Source of the DNA: Hyphomicrobiales bacterium
GTDB taxonomy: Bacteria > Pseudomonadota > Alphaproteobacteria > Rhizobiales > Aestuariivirgaceae
Assembly: GCA_025359045.1 (NCBI GenBank)
Contig: JANYHN010000037.1
Location: 1-63,947 of the forward strand
Direction of reading: 5' to 3'
DNA: 63,947 bases
Shown here: positions 48,327 through 58,723 of the stretch, in pieces
How positions within the stretch are numbered: the stretch's first letter is position 1
Layout of the letters: every line of letters begins with the position of its first letter
Notes under the pieces: model-generated
Database searches by the model: none
Seen by the model: the letters and a program-made list of their open reading frames with translations, nothing else
What the model was told of the DNA's origin: nothing
Position numbers and translations under genes: made by a program

Positions 48327-49310
48327 ATGCATTTTTTGACGGAAGCGTTCAGCTATTTGCTCTTTCCGATTTTTTTTATGGAACAACCGCATTCACAATA
48401 CTATTGGCCGACTTATTGTGCAGCGGCGATGTGTGCTCTGCTAATCTACTTTGTAATCAAGCGCCGTAGAGTTAGTTTAAAAAAAGCGCTAAACTTGATC
48501 TTGCCCGCAAAGCTTTTGTCGCACAATTCTACGAAGCTCGATTTGAAGCTTATGGTCTTGGGCATTTACTATATCATGATCCAAGGACTTTTGGTGGGTG
48601 GATTGACGTGGATTAGCGTCGAAACTGTAGGTCACACACTCACAACCTTAATGGGCCAACCGCCTTCCGCGATAGGCCCAAGTTTTGTCGTAACAAGCGC
48701 TAGCATGTTATTGGTTTTCCTTGCGGTCGAATTTGGATATTGGTTTTCGCATCTATTGATGCACAAGGTTCCAGCGCTATGGGAATTCCATAAGGTTCAT
48801 CATTCTGCTGAAGTGCTAACGCCGCTGACCGAATGGCGGCAACATCCTTTAGAGTTGGCACTCTTTCCTGTTTTGGTTGGTTTGGCTGTTTGTTCGGTCC
48901 AAGGCCCGATCATCTGGTATTTCGGGGCTTCAAGCCAAATTATCAATCCGGTTTCGGCCAATCTTCTGTCTATGGTCTTTTGGTACACCATTCTGCATTT
49001 GCGCCATTCTGAATTGCCATTTTATGCAACGGGCACTCTAGGCAAAATCATTCAAGCACCTGCCCATCATCAAGTGCATCATTCAACCAATCCCGAACAT
49101 TTCGACAAGAACCTGGGCTATTGCCTATCGATTTGGGATTGGGCTTTTGGAACGCTCTATGTACCAAAAAAGGGCGAGAAGTTTTCATATGGTCTGGGGC
49201 ACAAAGATAGCGCGCTCGAAACAGTTGTGGGCAGTATGATTGCGCCGATCGGCAGGGCGGGTGTAATTATTTTGCGCAAATTCCGATTTATTAAAACGGA
49301 CAACGCCTAA
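48327..49310 (+). CDS. Sterol desaturase / fatty acid hydroxylase family protein
   Basis: A 327-residue integral-membrane di-iron protein with the His boxes 'HLLMHKVPALWEFHKVHHSAE' (HxxxH then HxxHH), 'HLRHSE' and 'HHQVHHS'. About five hydrophobic segments flank them. Such enzymes hydroxylate or desaturate sterols, carotenoids, ornithine lipids or fatty acyl chains; no pathway gene nearby narrows this. The start at 48327 follows directly on a strong hairpin; an internal ATG at 48378 is an alternative and would place the start after the terminator T-run. Confidence 0.87.
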   Translation: MHFLTEAFSYLLFPIFFMEQPHSQYYWPTYCAAAMCALLIYFVIKRRRVSLKKALNLILPAKLLSHNSTKLDLKLMVLGIYYIMIQGLLVGGLTWISVETVGHTLTTLMGQPPSAIGPSFVVTSASMLLVFLAVEFGYWFSHLLMHKVPALWEFHKVHHSAEVLTPLTEWRQHPLELALFPVLVGLAVCSVQGPIIWYFGASSQIINPVSANLLSMVFWYTILHLRHSELPFYATGTLGKIIQAPAHHQVHHSTNPEHFDKNLGYCLSIWDWAFGTLYVPKKGEKFSYGLGHKDSALETVVGSMIAPIGRAGVIILRKFRFIKTDNA

Positions 49311-49461
49311 AGAAATCTTGTCGGTTCACCTTTCGATTATGTTTTCTCAGAAATTGTGGCTTGACCGCTAACAGATTTGGGGCTCAACTATGAATAAGCT
49401 GTAATATGTCAGCAAACATTTTTGTACATTGCCACCTCAGGGTGCTTAGGGAGTTTAACCA

Positions 49462-50496
49462 ATGAAATTTTTGAAATCACTTATTATTGCCAGCCTATTT
49501 GGCCTTTCGGCCGTCGCAGCCAATGCAGCAACACTTGATGACGTTAAAACCAAAGGCTTTATACAATGTGGTTCGAATCCCGGTCTTACGGGCTTCGGCG
49601 TCCCTGATGACCAGGGCAACTGGACTGGCTTTGACGTGGATTTCTGCCGCGCAATTGCTGCTGCTGTTTTTGGCGATGCGACCAAAGTTAAATTCTCGCC
49701 GCTTAATGCCAAGGAGCGTTTCACAGCCCTTCAATCTGGGGCCATTGATGTGCTGTCGCGGAATTCAACCTGGACGATGAGCCGTGATACCACGCTGGGT
49801 CTCACCTTTGCGGCTGTCACCTATTATGATGGCCAAGGCTTTATGGTGCCAAACAAGCTTAACGTGAAGTCTGCAAAAGAATTGAATGGCGCGTCGGTCT
49901 GTGTGCAAACCGGAACAACGACCGAATTGAACCTTGCCGATTATTTTAAGGCGAACAAGATGGAATACAAAGTCGTCGCTTTCGAAAAGAACGAAGAAGT
50001 GTTGAAAGCCTATCAAGAAGGCCGCTGTGATGTGTATTCAACTGATCAGTCCGGCCTTTACGCAGAAGTTCTGAAATTTACTAACCCAGGCGATCACATG
50101 GTGTTGCCTGAAATCATTTCGAAAGAGCCATTAGGTCCAGTAGTTCGTCAAGGTGATGCACAATGGTTCAACATCGTGAAGTGGGTTCATGGCGCCATGC
50201 TGAATGCCGAAGAACTGGGGGTGACTTCAAAGAATGTCGACGAAATGAAAGCATCGACCAATCCAGAAATTCAGCGTCTGCTGTCTGTTAAGGTGAAGAA
50301 CCCTGACGGCACCGATGCCGACAATGATTTCGGCAAAGGTTTGGGCCTTGGGCCAGACTGGGCTTATAACATCGTCAAAATGGTTGGCAATTACGGCGAA
50401 GTCTTTGACAAGAATCTCGCCCAGCTCAAGATCGCCAGGGGCAAGAACGCCCTTTGGAGTCAAGGTGGCCTGCAATACGCTGCACCGATCCGCTGA
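49462..50496 (+). CDS. aapJ: General L-amino acid ABC transporter, substrate-binding protein
   Basis: A 344-residue periplasmic binding protein with a signal peptide ending near 'AVAANAAT', then 'KGFIQCGSNPGLTGFGVPDDQGNWTGFDVDFCRAIAAAVFGD', a hallmark of AapJ/BztA-type receptors. It captures a wide range of L-amino acids for the AapQMP membrane complex. It heads the operon, with a 151-base non-coding region upstream in which no clear promoter was seen. A hairpin separates it from aapQ. Confidence 0.95.
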   Translation: MKFLKSLIIASLFGLSAVAANAATLDDVKTKGFIQCGSNPGLTGFGVPDDQGNWTGFDVDFCRAIAAAVFGDATKVKFSPLNAKERFTALQSGAIDVLSRNSTWTMSRDTTLGLTFAAVTYYDGQGFMVPNKLNVKSAKELNGASVCVQTGTTTELNLADYFKANKMEYKVVAFEKNEEVLKAYQEGRCDVYSTDQSGLYAEVLKFTNPGDHMVLPEIISKEPLGPVVRQGDAQWFNIVKWVHGAMLNAEELGVTSKNVDEMKASTNPEIQRLLSVKVKNPDGTDADNDFGKGLGLGPDWAYNIVKMVGNYGEVFDKNLAQLKIARGKNALWSQGGLQYAAPIR

Positions 50497-50507
50497 TGAA
50501 TTGAAGT

Positions 50508-50537
50508 AGGGCCCGGTGTCGCAAAGGATCGGGCCCT
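50508..50537 (+). terminator. Intercistronic hairpin between aapJ and aapQ
   Basis: A perfect 8-bp GC-rich stem (AGGGCCCG ... CGGGCCCT) with a 14-base loop, followed by TCCATTTTAATG, only a modest T-run. Its place after the binding-protein gene suggests partial termination or 3' end protection, giving more AapJ than permease. Confidence 0.7.
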
Positions 50538-50546
50538 TCCATTTTA

Positions 50547-51749
50547 ATGACGCAGCAATCCGATGACCAACGCAATTCTTCCGCGCCTGTCCGCGGTGGC
50601 GTGGATTTGCTTTACAGCCCGAAACTTCGGGGGATAGTAAGTCAGCTTATTGTTCTCCTGCTTTTGGCAGGGGGCATCTATTGGATCGTCACCAACACCC
50701 AAGCCAATCTCGTAAAGCTCAATCAGAACTTTGGATTTGATTTTCTGAATAAGGCCTCGGGCTTTGATCTTTCAACATCGCTCATACAATATAGTTCAGA
50801 CTCAACATTTTCCCGCGCCCTATTGGCCGGCTTTTATAACACCGCGCTGGTTTCAATTCTCGGCATCATTTTCGCTACTATCATAGGTTTCATTGTCGGC
50901 GTAATGCGCCTTTCGAAAAACTTAGTGGTCTCATCAGCCGCGACGATTTACATTGAAATCATCAGAAATATTCCCCTGCTACTACAGATTTTCATCTGGT
51001 ATGCGCTGGTGTTGAAACCGCTGCCCGGGACAAAGCAGGCCATTAACTTTTTTGACACGGTTTTCATCAGCAATCGTGGCATTATTGCGCCACATGTAAT
51101 CTTTGGCGAAGGCAGCTGGATTTCTGTGACGCTGCTCATTTCAGCCTTAATTGGTACTTGGGTTTTCAGGCGATGGTCTAGGAAGCGGCAGGAGGCGACG
51201 GGGCAGATATTGCCGGCCTGGTGGATATCGATTCCCATTATCATTGCCGCACCCATTTTAGGGCTGCTGATTGCGGGCTGGCCACTGATATGGGATTATC
51301 CAGTACTCTCCGGATTCAATTTCAAAGGTGGCGTAACATTGGTGCCAGAATTCATTGCGCTGTTTCTGGCTCTCGTCATCTACACTGCAACGTTCATTGC
51401 TGAAATCGTCCGCTCTGGAATAATCGCCGTCAGCCACGGCCAATCCGAAGCGTCTCATGCGCTGGGTCTCGACAATGGTAAAACATTACGCTTGGTTGTT
51501 ATCCCGCAAGCCATGCGCATTATCATACCGCCGCTCACCAGCCAGTATCTGAACCTAACCAAAAACTCGTCCCTTGCTGTTGCCGTTGGTTACCCTGATC
51601 TCATGTATACCGCTGGCACCGTCAACAACCAATCCGGCAAGGCCATTGAAGTCTATTCAATAGCGCTTGTGGTTTATCTCACGACAAGCCTTGTCACATC
51701 GCTGCTGATGAACTGGTTTAACGCCCGCGTGAAACTGGTGGAGCGCTGA
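50547..51749 (+). CDS. aapQ: General L-amino acid ABC transporter permease
   Basis: A 400-residue inner-membrane permease. The BPD transmembrane domain covers the N-terminal third and C-terminal third, with the EAA-loop 'QSEASHALGLDNGKTLRLVVIPQAMRIIIPP' near 305-335 for contact with AapP. The large central insertion between helices is typical of the AapQ/BztB type. The start has no clear ribosome-binding site, with the hairpin's 3' arm just before it. It is two bases upstream of aapM. Confidence 0.94.
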   Translation: MTQQSDDQRNSSAPVRGGVDLLYSPKLRGIVSQLIVLLLLAGGIYWIVTNTQANLVKLNQNFGFDFLNKASGFDLSTSLIQYSSDSTFSRALLAGFYNTALVSILGIIFATIIGFIVGVMRLSKNLVVSSAATIYIEIIRNIPLLLQIFIWYALVLKPLPGTKQAINFFDTVFISNRGIIAPHVIFGEGSWISVTLLISALIGTWVFRRWSRKRQEATGQILPAWWISIPIIIAAPILGLLIAGWPLIWDYPVLSGFNFKGGVTLVPEFIALFLALVIYTATFIAEIVRSGIIAVSHGQSEASHALGLDNGKTLRLVVIPQAMRIIIPPLTSQYLNLTKNSSLAVAVGYPDLMYTAGTVNNQSGKAIEVYSIALVVYLTTSLVTSLLMNWFNARVKLVER

Positions 51750-51750
51750 A

Positions 51751-52869
51751 ATGACCGGATTTGTTCGCACCATTGATGCACCGAAGTTGTCGCCGCCCAA
51801 GGGCGAAGTTGGATTGATCCACACACTTCGCCACCGTGTTTTCAATTCTGCAATAGGTGGCGTATTGGCCATCGCCATTGCGGCGTTGTTATTTTGGACA
51901 GCTTGGACAATAATTGACTGGGCTTTTTTCCGTGGCGTTTGGACAGCACCAGACCGTGAATTATGCAACGCTGAAGGGGCAGGGGCCTGTTGGCCGTTTA
52001 TAAAAGCGCGCTCACTTCAATGGGTTTATGGTTTCTATCCAAGTGCCGAGCGCTGGCGTGTCAATCTAGTTTATTTGATCGGTGCTATCTCACTTGCAGG
52101 CCTAATGATCCCTGCCATTCCCTTCAAGACATGGAACGCACTTTTTTTCTTTTTGCTTTATCCAGTCATTGCTTTCTTTCTGTTGTTGGGCGGAAAATTT
52201 GGCCTAACACTGGTTGAAACGGAGCAATGGGGCGGGCTTCTGGTAACCCTCGTTCTCTCTGTTACAGCCATAGTAGTGTCAGCACCACTTGGCATTCTCT
52301 TAGCGCTGGGGAGGCGCTCTGAGATGCCCATTGTCAGTCTGCTGTCGACAATTTTCATTGAAACGGTGCGCGGCGTGCCGCTCGTGTTGGTGCTGTTTAT
52401 GGCGGCAAACATGTTTCCGCTATTCATGCCGCCAGGCGTTAACCCCGATAAGCTCTTGAAAGCTGTCATTGGAACATCGCTGTTTGCTTCAGCTTATATG
52501 GCTGAAATCATCCGCGGTGGTTTGCAGGCCATTCCCAAAGGCCAATATGAAGGCGCGCAAGCCATTGGCCTTTCCTATTGGAAATCCATGGGTCTAATCA
52601 TTATGCCGCAAGCGCTGAAAGTGGTTATTCCTTCCATCGTCAATAACTTCATCAGTCTATTCAAAGACACAAGCCTGGTTACAGTCGTCGGTTTGTTTGA
52701 TTTGCTCGGTATTGTGCAAACCGGTTTCAATGATCCAAAATGGGCATCAGCGCAAACCAGCAATACCGGTTATTTCGCACTCGCTGTGATTTATTGGGCC
52801 TTCTGTTTTTCCATGTCGCGTTATTCGCAATTCATAGAGCGTAAGCTCAACACCAGCCATAAGAGGTAA
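51751..52869 (+). CDS. aapM: General L-amino acid ABC transporter permease
   Basis: A 372-residue partner permease of AapQ, with an N-terminal helix followed by a periplasmic loop containing '[13 protein letters not shown]', then the BPD domain and the EAA loop '[30 protein letters not shown]' near 270-298. The order J-Q-M-P and the two-base gaps on both sides are standard. Confidence 0.94.
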   Translation: MTGFVRTIDAPKLSPPKGEVGLIHTLRHRVFNSAIGGVLAIAIAALLFWTAWTIIDWAFFRGVWTAPDRELCNAEGAGACWPFIKARSLQWVYGFYPSAERWRVNLVYLIGAISLAGLMIPAIPFKTWNALFFFLLYPVIAFFLLLGGKFGLTLVETEQWGGLLVTLVLSVTAIVVSAPLGILLALGRRSEMPIVSLLSTIFIETVRGVPLVLVLFMAANMFPLFMPPGVNPDKLLKAVIGTSLFASAYMAEIIRGGLQAIPKGQYEGAQAIGLSYWKSMGLIIMPQALKVVIPSIVNNFISLFKDTSLVTVVGLFDLLGIVQTGFNDPKWASAQTSNTGYFALAVIYWAFCFSMSRYSQFIERKLNTSHKR

Positions 52870-52871
52870 CC

Positions 52872-53609
52872 ATGCCCCACTCCGCTGTTACAATGAGTCA
52901 TGTCGATAAGTGGTATGGCCCGTTTCATGTGCTGCGTGACATAAATCTGGACGTGAAAGCAGGCGAGCGCATCGTTATCTGCGGGCCATCAGGATCAGGC
53001 AAATCAACATTGATCCGCTGCATCAATCGTCTTGAGGAACATCAGCAGGGCGACATCGTCGTTGATGGAATTCCGCTCACAGCCAATCTCAAGAACATTG
53101 ATGACGTGCGCCGTGAAGTTGGCATGGTGTTTCAACATTTCAATCTCTTTCCGCATTTAACAGTTCTGGAAAATTGCACATTGGCGCCGATCTGGGTCAG
53201 GAAACAACCCAAAGCGCAGGCCGAAGAAAACGCCATGTCATTCTTGAAGCGTGTAAAAATTCCCGAGCAGGCTTTGAAATATCCAGGCCAGCTATCTGGT
53301 GGCCAACAACAACGTGTGGCCATTGCCCGCGCACTCTGCATGAACCCCAAGGTCATGCTGTTCGATGAACCCACTTCCGCCCTCGATCCAGAGATGATCA
53401 AAGAGGTGCTCGACGTTATGGTTGACCTGGCTGAAGGGGGCATGACCATGCTCTGCGTCACCCACGAAATGGCGTTTGCAAGACAGGTGGCTGACCGCGT
53501 CATATTCATGGATCAGGGCCAGATTGTTGAAGAGAATGAACCAGAAGAATTCTTTAAAAATCCAAAAAGTCCGCGTACCAGATTGTTTCTTGAGCAGATT
53601 TTGCATTAA
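52872..53609 (+). CDS. aapP: General L-amino acid ABC transporter ATPase
   Basis: A 245-residue ATPase of the polar amino-acid type. Walker A 'GPSGSGKST', the Q-loop region '[16 protein letters not shown]', signature '[15 protein letters not shown]', Walker B '[14 protein letters not shown]' and switch His in 'CVTHEM' are all intact. It is the last gene of the operon and converges with glnA across a shared terminator. Confidence 0.96.
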   Translation: MPHSAVTMSHVDKWYGPFHVLRDINLDVKAGERIVICGPSGSGKSTLIRCINRLEEHQQGDIVVDGIPLTANLKNIDDVRREVGMVFQHFNLFPHLTVLENCTLAPIWVRKQPKAQAEENAMSFLKRVKIPEQALKYPGQLSGGQQQRVAIARALCMNPKVMLFDEPTSALDPEMIKEVLDVMVDLAEGGMTMLCVTHEMAFARQVADRVIFMDQGQIVEENEPEEFFKNPKSPRTRLFLEQILH

Positions 53610-53612
53610 AAA

Positions 53613-53638
53613 AAAGACCAGAGTCTCCTCTGGCCTTT
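53613..53638. terminator. Bidirectional terminator between aapP and glnA
   Basis: An 11-bp stem with a TCTC loop (AAAGACCAGAG ... CTCTGGCCTTT). On the minus strand the single imperfect pair is a G-U and the stem is followed by eight T residues, so it is a strong terminator for glnA. On the plus strand it has one A-C mismatch and only a short T-run. Confidence 0.85.
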
Positions 53639-53661
53639 CAAATTCGTAAACTTCGCCGCTC

Positions 53662-55083
53662 TTAGCAGCTATAATACATATCAAACTCAACCGGATGCGG
53701 TGTCATGCGGTAGCGGTCTTGTTCTTCTTGTTTGAGATCGAGATAGCTTTCGATTTGATCCTTAGTGAACACACCACCTTTAAGCAGGAAGTCATGATCG
53801 GCTTTGAGGGAGTCAATGGCTTCTTGCAATGAACCGCACACGGTTGGAACCTTGGCCAGTTCTGCGGGTGGCAGATCATACAGGTTCTTGTCCATGGCAG
53901 GGCCGGGGTGGATCTTGTTCAAGATGCCATCAAGACCTGCCATCACCACAGAGGAGAAGCAGAGATATGGATTGGCTGTAGGATCAGGGAAGCGCACTTC
54001 AACGCGCTTAGCCTTCGGGTTAGATGTGAACGGAATACGGCAAGAGGCTGAGCGATTGCGCGACGAATAAGCCAGCAATACGGGCGCTTCATAACCCGGC
54101 ACCAAACGCTTGTAAGAGTTTGTCGATGGGTTGGTGAATGCGTTCAAAGCCTTCGCATGCTTGATCACGCCGCCGATGAAATAAAGGCAGAGTTCAGAGA
54201 GATCAGCATATTGATTGCCCGCCATCTGTGGCTTGCCATCTTTCCAGATCGAGAAATGGCAATGCATGCCCGAGCCGTTATCGCCCATGATGGGCTTAGG
54301 CATGAAGGTTGCGGTTTTGCCGTAAGCATGGGCCACATTGTGGATCACATATTTATAAATCTGCATGTGGTCGGCCGCCATGGTGAGCGGTTGGAACTTT
54401 GTGCCAAGCTCGTGCTGCGATGAGGCCACTTCATGGTGATGCTTTTCTACAGCAAGGCCCATTTCGCCCATGACTGAAAGCATTTCTCCCCGCATATCTT
54501 GCGCTGAATCCATCGGGTTCATCGGGAAATAACCGCCCTTGGTGCGCATGCGGTGACCCATATTGCCGCCTTCATAATCACGGTCCGAGTTGGTTGGAAG
54601 TTCGATGCCGTCAAGCTTGAAGCCTGTGTTGTACGGCGATGTTGCAAACTTCACGTCGTCAAAAATAAAGAATTCAGCTTCAGGGCCAACGAAAATCGTG
54701 TCGCCCAAATTTGTTGACTTCAAGTAGGATTCCAATCGCTTGGCAATGCCGCGAGGATCGCGGTCATAGCCTTGGCCAGTACCTGGATCGATAATGTCGC
54801 AGAACACGGCCATCGTGGTTTGCGCATAGAAGGGATCCATGTGCACTGACGTTGCATCAGGCATCAAAATCATGTCGGATTCGTTGATGGCCTTCCAGCC
54901 AGCAATCGACGAGCCGTCAAACATCAATCCTTCGATCCAGGCATCTTCATGCATCTGGCTCACATCCATGGTGAGATGTTGCATCTTACCGCGCGGATCA
55001 GTGAAGCGAAGGTCAACATATTTGACATCCTTGTCTTTGATCATCTTCAATGCGGCGGCGATTGGGTTAGCTTCTTTTGCCAT
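53662..55083 (-). CDS. glnA: Glutamine synthetase type I
   Basis: A 473-residue ATP-dependent ammonia-assimilating enzyme. The first metal/active-site part is '[10 protein letters not shown]', the ATP region is '[21 protein letters not shown]', and the adenylylation Tyr lies in '[11 protein letters not shown]' near residue 400, so GlnE control is expected. The start ATG at 55083 has a GAGGAAA ribosome-binding site. glnB lies 40 bases upstream, and the pair shares the sigma-54-type promoter. Confidence 0.98.
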   Translation of the reverse strand: MAKEANPIAAALKMIKDKDVKYVDLRFTDPRGKMQHLTMDVSQMHEDAWIEGLMFDGSSIAGWKAINESDMILMPDATSVHMDPFYAQTTMAVFCDIIDPGTGQGYDRDPRGIAKRLESYLKSTNLGDTIFVGPEAEFFIFDDVKFATSPYNTGFKLDGIELPTNSDRDYEGGNMGHRMRTKGGYFPMNPMDSAQDMRGEMLSVMGEMGLAVEKHHHEVASSQHELGTKFQPLTMAADHMQIYKYVIHNVAHAYGKTATFMPKPIMGDNGSGMHCHFSIWKDGKPQMAGNQYADLSELCLYFIGGVIKHAKALNAFTNPSTNSYKRLVPGYEAPVLLAYSSRNRSASCRIPFTSNPKAKRVEVRFPDPTANPYLCFSSVVMAGLDGILNKIHPGPAMDKNLYDLPPAELAKVPTVCGSLQEAIDSLKADHDFLLKGGVFTKDQIESYLDLKQEEQDRYRMTPHPVEFDMYYSC

Positions 55084-55123
55084 GGATTATTTCCTCTGGT
55101 TGGCGTCGGTTATGTTAGAATTC

Positions 55124-55519
<396 letters not shown>

Positions 55520-55603
55520 CTATGAACAAAATCAATGACTTATACTACTACTTGGTGGTGTTTTGAAATGTTATGTTTATAATTTAGGCGAAATGATTAA
55601 AAA

Positions 55604-56077
55604 ATGAGCAGAATTATCGGCATTGCAAGACGAGGCAAATCGCGCGCTCCGATGGAGAAATTGCACGAGGCGACCATTTCGACTGAACTGGGGTTGGTGG
55701 GCGACTGCAAAGGAAGCAAATTCCCTGAGCGGCAGATAACGATACTGGCGAATGAAGATTGGAAAGCCGCACTTGCATTACTTGGTGGCATTGAATTGGA
55801 TTGGAGCGTTCGCCGCGCCAACCTTTTGGTGAGTGACCTCAAATTGCCAAGAGGCAGGGGATCGCAGATCGCAATTGGCAATGTCATCGTCGAAGTGAGA
55901 GATCAGACTTCGCCATGCCAACAAATGGAGAATGCTCAGCCAGGTTTGCGTAAGGCCTTGTCGGGCAATTGGCGCGGTGGTGTTTGCTGCCGCGTGATCA
56001 GCGGTGGCGATATCAAGATCGGTGACGTTATTAAAATAATTCTTGAGATACCCGAAACCATTATTCGACTGCCATGA
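55604..56077 (+). CDS. MOSC-domain protein
   Basis: A 157-residue single MOSC domain, the sulfur-carrier module of molybdenum cofactor sulfurases and YiiM-like proteins. 'LGLVGDCKGSKFPERQITILANEDW' and the conserved Cys in 'SPCQQMENAQPGL' support the call; 'RGGVCCRVISGGDIKIGD' gives the characteristic C-terminal segment. Divergent from glnB, with 141 bases between. The partner enzyme is unknown. The phosphofructokinase gene follows by 62 bases. Confidence 0.88.
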   Translation: MSRIIGIARRGKSRAPMEKLHEATISTELGLVGDCKGSKFPERQITILANEDWKAALALLGGIELDWSVRRANLLVSDLKLPRGRGSQIAIGNVIVEVRDQTSPCQQMENAQPGLRKALSGNWRGGVCCRVISGGDIKIGDVIKIILEIPETIIRLP

Positions 56078-56139
56078 TCTTTTCATGTGGCCCAATGTCG
56101 TCTACTAAGCGCACAAATCAAACTCTGAGGAGCGCCCAC

Positions 56140-57387
56140 ATGGCTAAAGCCGCCACAAAAAAACACAAGATCGCATTGCTGACAGCAGGTGGCCTTGCTC
56201 CATGCCTTTCAGCTGCGGTGGGTGGGCTGATCAATGAATATACCAAGAAACTGCCGAAGGCGGAAATTATCGGTTATCGTAATGGCTATATGGGCTTACT
56301 AAAAGGCTGGTCGGTTAAAGTAACGCCAGCGGCCCGTCGTCAAGCTTTGGCGTTGCTCGAACATGGCGGTTCGCCAATCGGCAACAGCCGAGTGAAACTT
56401 ACAAACGTGAAAGACTGTGTGAAGCGCGGACTGGTGAAAGAAGGCCAGAACCCATTGCATGTAGCCGCTGAGCAATTGGTGAAAGATGGTATTACAATTC
56501 TGCATACAATTGGTGGCGATGATACAAATACAACGGCTGCGGATTTGGCTGCATATCTAGCTACCAACAATTACGATCTTACCGTTGTTGGCCTGCCCAA
56601 AACCGTTGATAATGACGTAATCCCAATTCAACAAACTCTTGGCGCAGTTACTGCGGCAGAGCAGGGTGCAATTTTCTTTGAAAACGTGATCAATGAGCAA
56701 AGCACAAATCCGCGCATGCTCTTGATCCATGAAGTTATGGGCCGTAACTGTGGTTGGTTGACTGCTGCTACGGCCGAGACTTACCGAAGGCGACTGAAGA
56801 AATTAAAATTCGTACCTGACCTCAATCTATCCATGGCGCATAAAGACATTGACGCGATTTATGTGCCTGAAATTGCAATCGATCTTGAGTCTGAAGCAAA
56901 GCGCTTAAAAGCAATTATGGACAAGAAAGACTGCGTCACCATCTTTTTGTCTGAAGGTGCTGGCGTTAACGATATCGTCGCTGAAATGAAAGCCCGGGGC
57001 GAAGAGGCAGAGCGCGATGCTTTCGGCCACGTGAAGATAGATAAGATCAACCCCGGTGCCTGGTTCGCAAACCGCTTTGCGGGCATGCTCAATGCCGAGA
57101 AAACCTTGGTGCAAAAGTCAGGCTATTTCGCCAGATCAGCCAGAGCCAACAAAGAAGATTTGGCATTGATCAAGATCATGGTAAAGCACGCTGTCAAATC
57201 AGGCCTCAAAGGCGAGAGCGGTGTTGTGGGCCATGATGATGACAAGAAAAACACTCTCCGCACAATAGAATTTCCGCGCATTAAAGGTGGCAAGGAATTC
57301 GATACCAAAACCAAATGGTTTGAAAAGCTCTTGAAAGATATCGGACAGCCCAAGGGCAAAGCCGTGGTTCATGACGGCGGGCACTGA
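56140..57387 (+). CDS. pfp: 6-phosphofructokinase, probably pyrophosphate-dependent
   Basis: A 415-residue group A phosphofructokinase. Near residue 125 the nucleotide loop reads G-G-D-D-T, and the next motif is 'GLPKTVDNDV'; Asp in place of the Gly of GGDGS, and Lys before TVDND, are the known signs of pyrophosphate use. The MGR motif is in 'EVMGRNCGWLTAATA'. The enzyme would work reversibly between fructose 6-phosphate and the 1,6-bisphosphate. The ATG at 56140 follows a GAGGAG ribosome-binding site; earlier in-frame codons are unlikely. Its end overlaps the next gene by 17 bases. Confidence 0.91.
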   Translation: MAKAATKKHKIALLTAGGLAPCLSAAVGGLINEYTKKLPKAEIIGYRNGYMGLLKGWSVKVTPAARRQALALLEHGGSPIGNSRVKLTNVKDCVKRGLVKEGQNPLHVAAEQLVKDGITILHTIGGDDTNTTAADLAAYLATNNYDLTVVGLPKTVDNDVIPIQQTLGAVTAAEQGAIFFENVINEQSTNPRMLLIHEVMGRNCGWLTAATAETYRRRLKKLKFVPDLNLSMAHKDIDAIYVPEIAIDLESEAKRLKAIMDKKDCVTIFLSEGAGVNDIVAEMKARGEEAERDAFGHVKIDKINPGAWFANRFAGMLNAEKTLVQKSGYFARSARANKEDLALIKIMVKHAVKSGLKGESGVVGHDDDKKNTLRTIEFPRIKGGKEFDTKTKWFEKLLKDIGQPKGKAVVHDGGH

Positions 57388-58723
57388 ACTCTTAACACCC
57401 CAACAATTGCAGCAGGTGGATGACACCTGCGGTATCCCATTAATCACTTTGATCGAGCGCGCGGGCCAAGCGGTGGCCGAAGAAATCGTGCGCCGTTACG
57501 GTGCTTGCAAAACTGTGGTGCTTTGTGGACCGGGCAACAAGGGCCGCGACGGGGCAGTGGCAGCTCGGCATCTCCAAACTTGGGGTTGGACGGTGTCGAA
57601 AAGCGATGACATTAGTGATGCAGAGTTGATAATCGATGCGCTTTATGGCTCGGGCTTGAACCGTGAGTTTCCACAAAACCTAGCAGATGAAATTTACTGC
57701 GCTGGCGTCCCTGTCATTTCCATCGATGTGCCTTCCGGGCTGAATGGGTTAACTGGCCAACCCCGAGGCGCTAGCGTAAAGGCTGATCTAACGGTTACAT
57801 TTTTCCGCAAGAAACCGGGTCATGTTTTGCTACCGGGCAGAACACTGTGTGGTGAAGTGGTGGTACGTGATATCGGAATTCAGGCTTGGGTGCTTGATCA
57901 CAAAGATATAACAGTCTGGGAAAACGCAAAACCAGAACTTCCAACTTTGGTCGTCGAAGGACATAAATATCGCAGAGGCCATGCTCTTATTATTTCTGGG
58001 GGCAAGTTTCAAACTGGGGCGTCACGGCTAGCAGCTTCTGCTGCGTTGAAAATCGGGGCAGGGCTGGTGACAATTACGGGAACGGCAGACGCGCTATTAG
58101 TTCACGCCTCGCATTTGACAGCTGTCATGATGGCTGAAATCAAAACCACAGATCAATTGGTTAATCTCTTGGAAGATAAGCGTATTAACGCAGTGTGCGT
58201 TGGCCCCGCCGCTGGCGTTGGACCAAAGACAGCAAAAAATGTGATGGCTATTCTGCAGAGCGGTGCGGCAGCGGTCTTGGACGCGGATGCCATCACATCT
58301 TGCTCTACCAATGCAAAACTACTTTTTAGTTGGATTAGAAGTCTTCCGAACAGGACTGTGATTTTGACACCTCATGAAGGAGAGTTCGCTAGGATATTTG
58401 ACAACACGCCAGTTTCTAAACTTGAACGGGCGCGTGCTGCAGCAAAACTGTCGGGTGCTATCATCATCCTAAAAGGAGCCGACACTGTGATTGCTCACCC
58501 AGATGGCAGGGCAAAGATAAACACCAATGCGCCACCGGGCCTGGCAACAGCCGGAAGTGGCGATGTTTTATCAGGCATAGTGACTGGACTATTGGCGCAA
58601 GGCATGAACGGATTTGAAGCTGCCTGCGCCGCCGTATGGCTGCATGGCGACGCGGCTCAAAAATTTGAAGGCTCAACTTTCACAGCAGAAGATTTGCTGA
58701 CAAAAATTGGGCAAACGCAATGA
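57371..58723 (+). CDS. nnr: Bifunctional NAD(P)HX epimerase / ADP-dependent NAD(P)HX dehydratase
   Basis: Repairs hydrated NADH and NADPH. The 450-residue protein has an N-terminal YjeF_N epimerase domain (about 1-195, 'LIERAGQAVAEEI', 'CGPGNKGRDGAVAARHL', 'IIDALYGSGLNREF', 'SIDVPSGLNG') and a C-terminal carbohydrate-kinase-like dehydratase domain with 'GAGLVTI', 'LTPHEGEFARI' and the catalytic Asp in 'AGSGDVLSGIVTGLLAQG' near 394. The nearness of nnr to glnB-glnA is widespread in rhizobia. The start lies inside the end of pfp. Confidence 0.94.
   Translation: MTAGTELLTPQQLQQVDDTCGIPLITLIERAGQAVAEEIVRRYGACKTVVLCGPGNKGRDGAVAARHLQTWGWTVSKSDDISDAELIIDALYGSGLNREFPQNLADEIYCAGVPVISIDVPSGLNGLTGQPRGASVKADLTVTFFRKKPGHVLLPGRTLCGEVVVRDIGIQAWVLDHKDITVWENAKPELPTLVVEGHKYRRGHALIISGGKFQTGASRLAASAALKIGAGLVTITGTADALLVHASHLTAVMMAEIKTTDQLVNLLEDKRINAVCVGPAAGVGPKTAKNVMAILQSGAAAVLDADAITSCSTNAKLLFSWIRSLPNRTVILTPHEGEFARIFDNTPVSKLERARAAAKLSGAIIILKGADTVIAHPDGRAKINTNAPPGLATAGSGDVLSGIVTGLLAQGMNGFEAACAAVWLHGDAAQKFEGSTFTAEDLLTKIGQTQ

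Noticed and set aside
49311..49461. TTGACC at about 49361 taken as the aapJ promoter
   Set aside because: No acceptable -10 box at 16-18 bases, and no GG-N10-GC sigma-54 pattern was found either.
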